Source: Clostridioides difficile CD160
GTDB lineage: Bacteria; Bacillota; Clostridia; Peptostreptococcales; Peptostreptococcaceae
Length of the DNA stretch: 64,000 bases
Direction of reading: 5' to 3'
Assembly (NCBI RefSeq): GCF_000449425.2
Contig: NZ_AVHW01000053.1
Coordinates: 1-64,000 of the forward strand
Shown here: piece by piece, positions 62,601 through 64,000 of the stretch
How positions within the stretch are numbered: the stretch's first letter is position 1
Layout: every line of letters starts with the position of its first letter
Position numbers and translations under genes: made by a program
The notes under the pieces: model-generated
Database searches by the model: none
The model's input: the letters and a program-made list of their open reading frames with translations, nothing else
What the model was told of the DNA's origin: nothing

Positions 62601-62708
62601 GTTATCTTTTACATTACTATCAGCAAAAGTAATATTTGGAGCAGCAGTAAATAACATACTCAATACTAATGTACTAGATAATAATTTAGAGAGCCTTTGC
62701 TTAAACAT
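59661..62708 (-). CDS. cwp20: Cell wall protein with beta-lactamase-like domain and CWB2 repeats
   Basis: A 1015-residue exported surface protein. A signal peptide (1-29, ending near ITFAD) is followed by a serine beta-lactamase/class C PBP-like domain (about 60-430) with SxxK at S117-K120 (SISK) and Tyr-x-Asn in VYCNDG. A beta-rich middle follows, then three CWB2 (PF04122) repeats (about 735-1013: LTGTDRYETS, ISGNDRYQTS, ISGSTRNETN) that anchor the protein to the S-layer-bearing wall. This matches Cwp20 of C. difficile. Whether the domain acts as esterase, D-Ala-D-Ala peptidase or beta-lactamase is not known from sequence. AAGAGGTAG precedes the ATG. Confidence 0.95.
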   Translation of the reverse strand: MFKQRLSKLLSSTLVLSMLFTAAPNITFADSNVKDNSEKYQSSDIKLNDYSKNSESYPKTKALAKEKIKTLLSKYGIENAQYALIDNGKIEISGNGGVYSRQDNKNLTKDNMYNIASISKMFTTTAVMKLVEEGKVKLDTPIVNYIPEFKMADERYKEITPRMLLNHSSGLMGSTLKNALLLGDNDSYGHDSFLEELKKQRLKAKPGAFSVYCNDGFTLAEILVEKVSGMPFTNFIDKYISSPLNLQNTKTPEDSFDSSRLAKAYVPYFEDAVPQDNFNTIGAGGLYSSAENLCTFAQTFMKKSNGILSPSSIKAMENKEYLNGLWPEGEDSILGYGLGWDCVNTYPFNQYNLKALTKGGDSLLFHSNIIVLPDENMAVAVVSSGGSSQLNEIIGQEMLLSALKEKGKIKEIKPDKTFSKPQQVKMPSYLKENSGLYASSNMIKVDVNDNGTLTVSSPYLENGPEDKYVYIGQDRFVSEKGNSCLKFVKEKNNLTYLNMSSYDDVPGLGQTASLYYVAQKVDSSNNISDSVKEAWKKRNDKGYYIVDEKYTSQHYMFGSVKSVLSLSDGTPGYIANTKIADENNSNAFIEIPGVMGRDLADIKLHKENGTEYLTFATQTYISEDSITNLPSEKSFTCELASNGYAKWYKIGDDIANKKIEVNLPQNSSFAVYDAKGIPVNYSLVTKNNRVRLPKGGVIVFSGSPNARFEVAYQDEVNANTLTGTDRYETSIKISQAGWENAENAVLINDSAIADALAATPLAYKKNAPILLTGSSQINEKTLAELKRLKVKNVYVVGGEASVNEKSLDTIKSNNISVSRISGNDRYQTSMNIAKELNNISNISKISVVNGEKGLADAVSIGAVSAQNDMPIILTNENSNIDEINNLFKNKKIEKSYVIGGEYTVSKNIESKLQNPQRISGSTRNETNAKVIKEFYKDSKIDNLYVAKNGINKQDDLIDGLSVGVLAGKTKSPVILVGNLLDYNQKELFKTMRFKSVTQIGGNGNENSFKQIKEIA

Positions 62709-62915
62709 ATTACACTACCTCTTTTCCCTTTTAATAATTTATAATTAGCATAACATTCTTAATTATTTTAATCAACAGATTATTAACAATAAAAAAAGCT
62801 TTTATTAAGTATATCTTTTATATAGCTGAGAAAAATATAAAAGAATATTTGTTGTTGTATGAAGAATAAAGGGTATAAGTAATATATACAAATAAAATGG
62901 AGGAATCTTAGACAT

Positions 62916-63215
62916 ATGTACAAGAATATAAATAAGAAACAACTTAAAGAAATGATGAAAAATGAAAAAGATATTTTATTATTAGATGTAAGAACTGAAG
63001 ATGAATTTAGAGAATGTAAAATAGAAAATGCTATAAATATATCTTTACAAGAGCTAATTAATAACATAGATGAAATTTATGAGTATAAGGATAAGAAAGT
63101 AGTGGTTTATTGTAGAAGTGGTCATAGAAGTGTTACTGCATGTAATTTATTGGCTGAGGAAGGATTTGAACATCTGTATAATTTAAACTCAGGAATAACT
63201 GATTATCTTAATTAA
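62916..63215 (+). CDS. Rhodanese-like sulfurtransferase
   Basis: A 99-residue single-domain rhodanese. LLLDVRTEDEFRECKIENAINI and the active-site loop VVYCRSGHRSVTACNLL (Cys nucleophile) are clear. It transfers sulfur from thiosulfate or persulfides. ATG 62916 follows GGAGGA at a rather long distance of about 11 nt. It stands alone between cwp20 (divergent) and a TetR gene (convergent). The length is normal for the one-domain class. Confidence 0.92.
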   Translation: MYKNINKKQLKEMMKNEKDILLLDVRTEDEFRECKIENAINISLQELINNIDEIYEYKDKKVVVYCRSGHRSVTACNLLAEEGFEHLYNLNSGITDYLN

Positions 63216-63242
63216 AGTATGTAAGTTATATTGAATACTGAA

Positions 63243-63271
63243 TATATCCCTGTTTATTAAGCAGGGATATA
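63243..63271. terminator. Terminator between rhodanese and TetR genes
   Basis: TATATCCCTG pairs with CAGGGATATA around TTTATTAAG. It sits between convergent genes and can serve both. Confidence 0.75.
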
Positions 63272-63272
63272 C

Positions 63273-63842
63273 TTATATGTTCATAAGGTAATTTAGGAAA
63301 GAACAAATTTTTTCTACTTTTTCAGTATTTGAAATATCTTCACGTAATAATATTCCTTGCTGACCATATACACAAAAGTATGCTGTGGTATCAGTGTCAG
63401 GAATATTAATTTCTCCTCGTAAATTAGCCAGTTGAAGCTGTTTTTTTACTATAGGAATAAGTTTTTCACATATTTTTAAAGATAATTGGTCATGAATTTT
63501 TTTACTCTTTTCTCCATGACATACTTTGTAGTAATGGTTATCATCAGTTTCTATATCAATAAATGTAGGTACTTCTTCAATAATTTGCTTTAATGTTTTA
63601 TCTGTATTATCTATAATAACAGACATTTTGTCCACTAGAGTTTGTGCATAGTAGTCTATAGCACTATCAAATAGGCTTTCTTTTGATGGAAAATAACGAT
63701 AACATAATCCTTGTGCAACATTCATATGTTTTGCAATATCAGTTATAGAAGTTTTCTCATATCCATTTTCATAAAATAATTTTATTGCAGTATCTAAAAT
63801 TTCTTGTTTACGTTCACTTGGTTCTTTAGTAATACGTGCCAT
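63273..63842 (-). CDS. TetR family transcriptional regulator
   Basis: A 189-residue regulator with an N-terminal TetR helix-turn-helix (ILDTAIKLFYENGYEKTSITDIAKHM, AQGLCYRYFPSKESLF) and a helical ligand-binding domain with a Cys-containing loop (YKVCHGEKSKKIHDQL). AAGGAGG precedes the ATG at 63842. No efflux gene is adjacent on its left; a divergently transcribed target could lie beyond the right edge. A terminator-like hairpin at 63953 belongs to a gene outside this window. Confidence 0.9.
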   Translation of the reverse strand: MARITKEPSERKQEILDTAIKLFYENGYEKTSITDIAKHMNVAQGLCYRYFPSKESLFDSAIDYYAQTLVDKMSVIIDNTDKTLKQIIEEVPTFIDIETDDNHYYKVCHGEKSKKIHDQLSLKICEKLIPIVKKQLQLANLRGEINIPDTDTTAYFCVYGQQGILLREDISNTEKVEKICSFLNYLMNI

Positions 63843-63952
63843 ATAGTATCCTCCTTATAATTTCAAATACATAATAACATAAGGAATTTTGAAAGTCAAT
63901 GAATGAATATCAGTCATTTATATTATGTAATAAATTTTAGTTTTGAAGTTAA

Positions 63953-63985
63953 AAAAGGTAGTAACTGAGAAGCTACTACCTTTAA
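63953..63985 (-). terminator. Terminator of a gene beyond the right edge
   Basis: AAAGGTAGTA pairs with TACTACCTTT around a short loop. On the minus strand a run of T follows, which suggests it ends a minus-strand gene located beyond position 64000. Confidence 0.6.
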
Positions 63986-64000
63986 TGTAAGGTTGAAATT

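Overview
The window is low-GC Firmicute chromosome. Several genes identify it as Clostridioides difficile: the peroxiredoxin-chitinase spore coat protein CotE, a Cwp20-type cell-wall protein (beta-lactamase-like domain plus three CWB2 repeats), and a type I-B style CRISPR repeat of the C. difficile kind. No rRNA or tRNA gene was seen. The identification rests on recognition of these families, not on a database search.

Region 1 (about 1-11,250) is accessory DNA. A MerR regulator (409-1218) carries at its 3' end a 50-bp sequence repeated at 8843-8892 with 3 mismatches. The two copies look like attL and attR of a 7.66-kb integrated element. Just inside attL is a tyrosine integrase killed by an in-frame TGA, and its lost 5' end abuts a one-spacer CRISPR mini-array. 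The element also holds a second mini-array, a lone degenerate repeat, the main CRISPR array (9 repeats, 8 spacers, + strand, structured leader on its left), two paralogous membrane proteins that each start just after a mini-array and terminator, a CXXC protein, a probable type I antitoxin remnant, a frameshifted phage tail gene, a cold-shock protein and two BlaI-type repressors. There are no cas genes. Beyond attR come a second MerR gene, an exported agmatine-deiminase-like protein and a third, deleted BlaI remnant.

Region 2 (11,250-17,000) holds metabolic and regulatory genes: MgtC, isochorismatase-fold hydrolase, HxlR, a 44-aa protein, a GNAT acetyltransferase, and an AraC plus alpha/beta hydrolase pair that looks richer in GC than its surroundings.

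Region 3 (17,000-35,700) is largely core and envelope or spore related: PdaA-type deacetylase, DinG, viroplasmin-RNase H, CotE, two TPR membrane proteins, a VanW protein, a Fis-type regulator without an AAA+ domain, LrgA-LrgB, YitT, a MORN-repeat protein, a CAP-domain protein and a NodB deacetylase.

Region 4 (35,700-48,100) is a tightly packed biosynthetic and information-processing block. pabA-pabB-pabC, a nucleotidyltransferase-fold protein, folE-folP-folB-folK and aroF cover p-aminobenzoate and folate synthesis plus the first shikimate step that feeds chorismate to PabAB. They are followed by dnaG-sigA and then trmK, a Nif3-family protein and a flavodoxin-like protein.

Region 5 (48,100-64,000) holds a tryptophan T-box controlling trpP, an HD hydrolase, a GntR plus SdpI-like pair, a two-component system with an FtsX-type ABC transporter, a [4Fe-4S] protein, Cwp20, a rhodanese and a TetR regulator. 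Intrinsic terminators separate most units.
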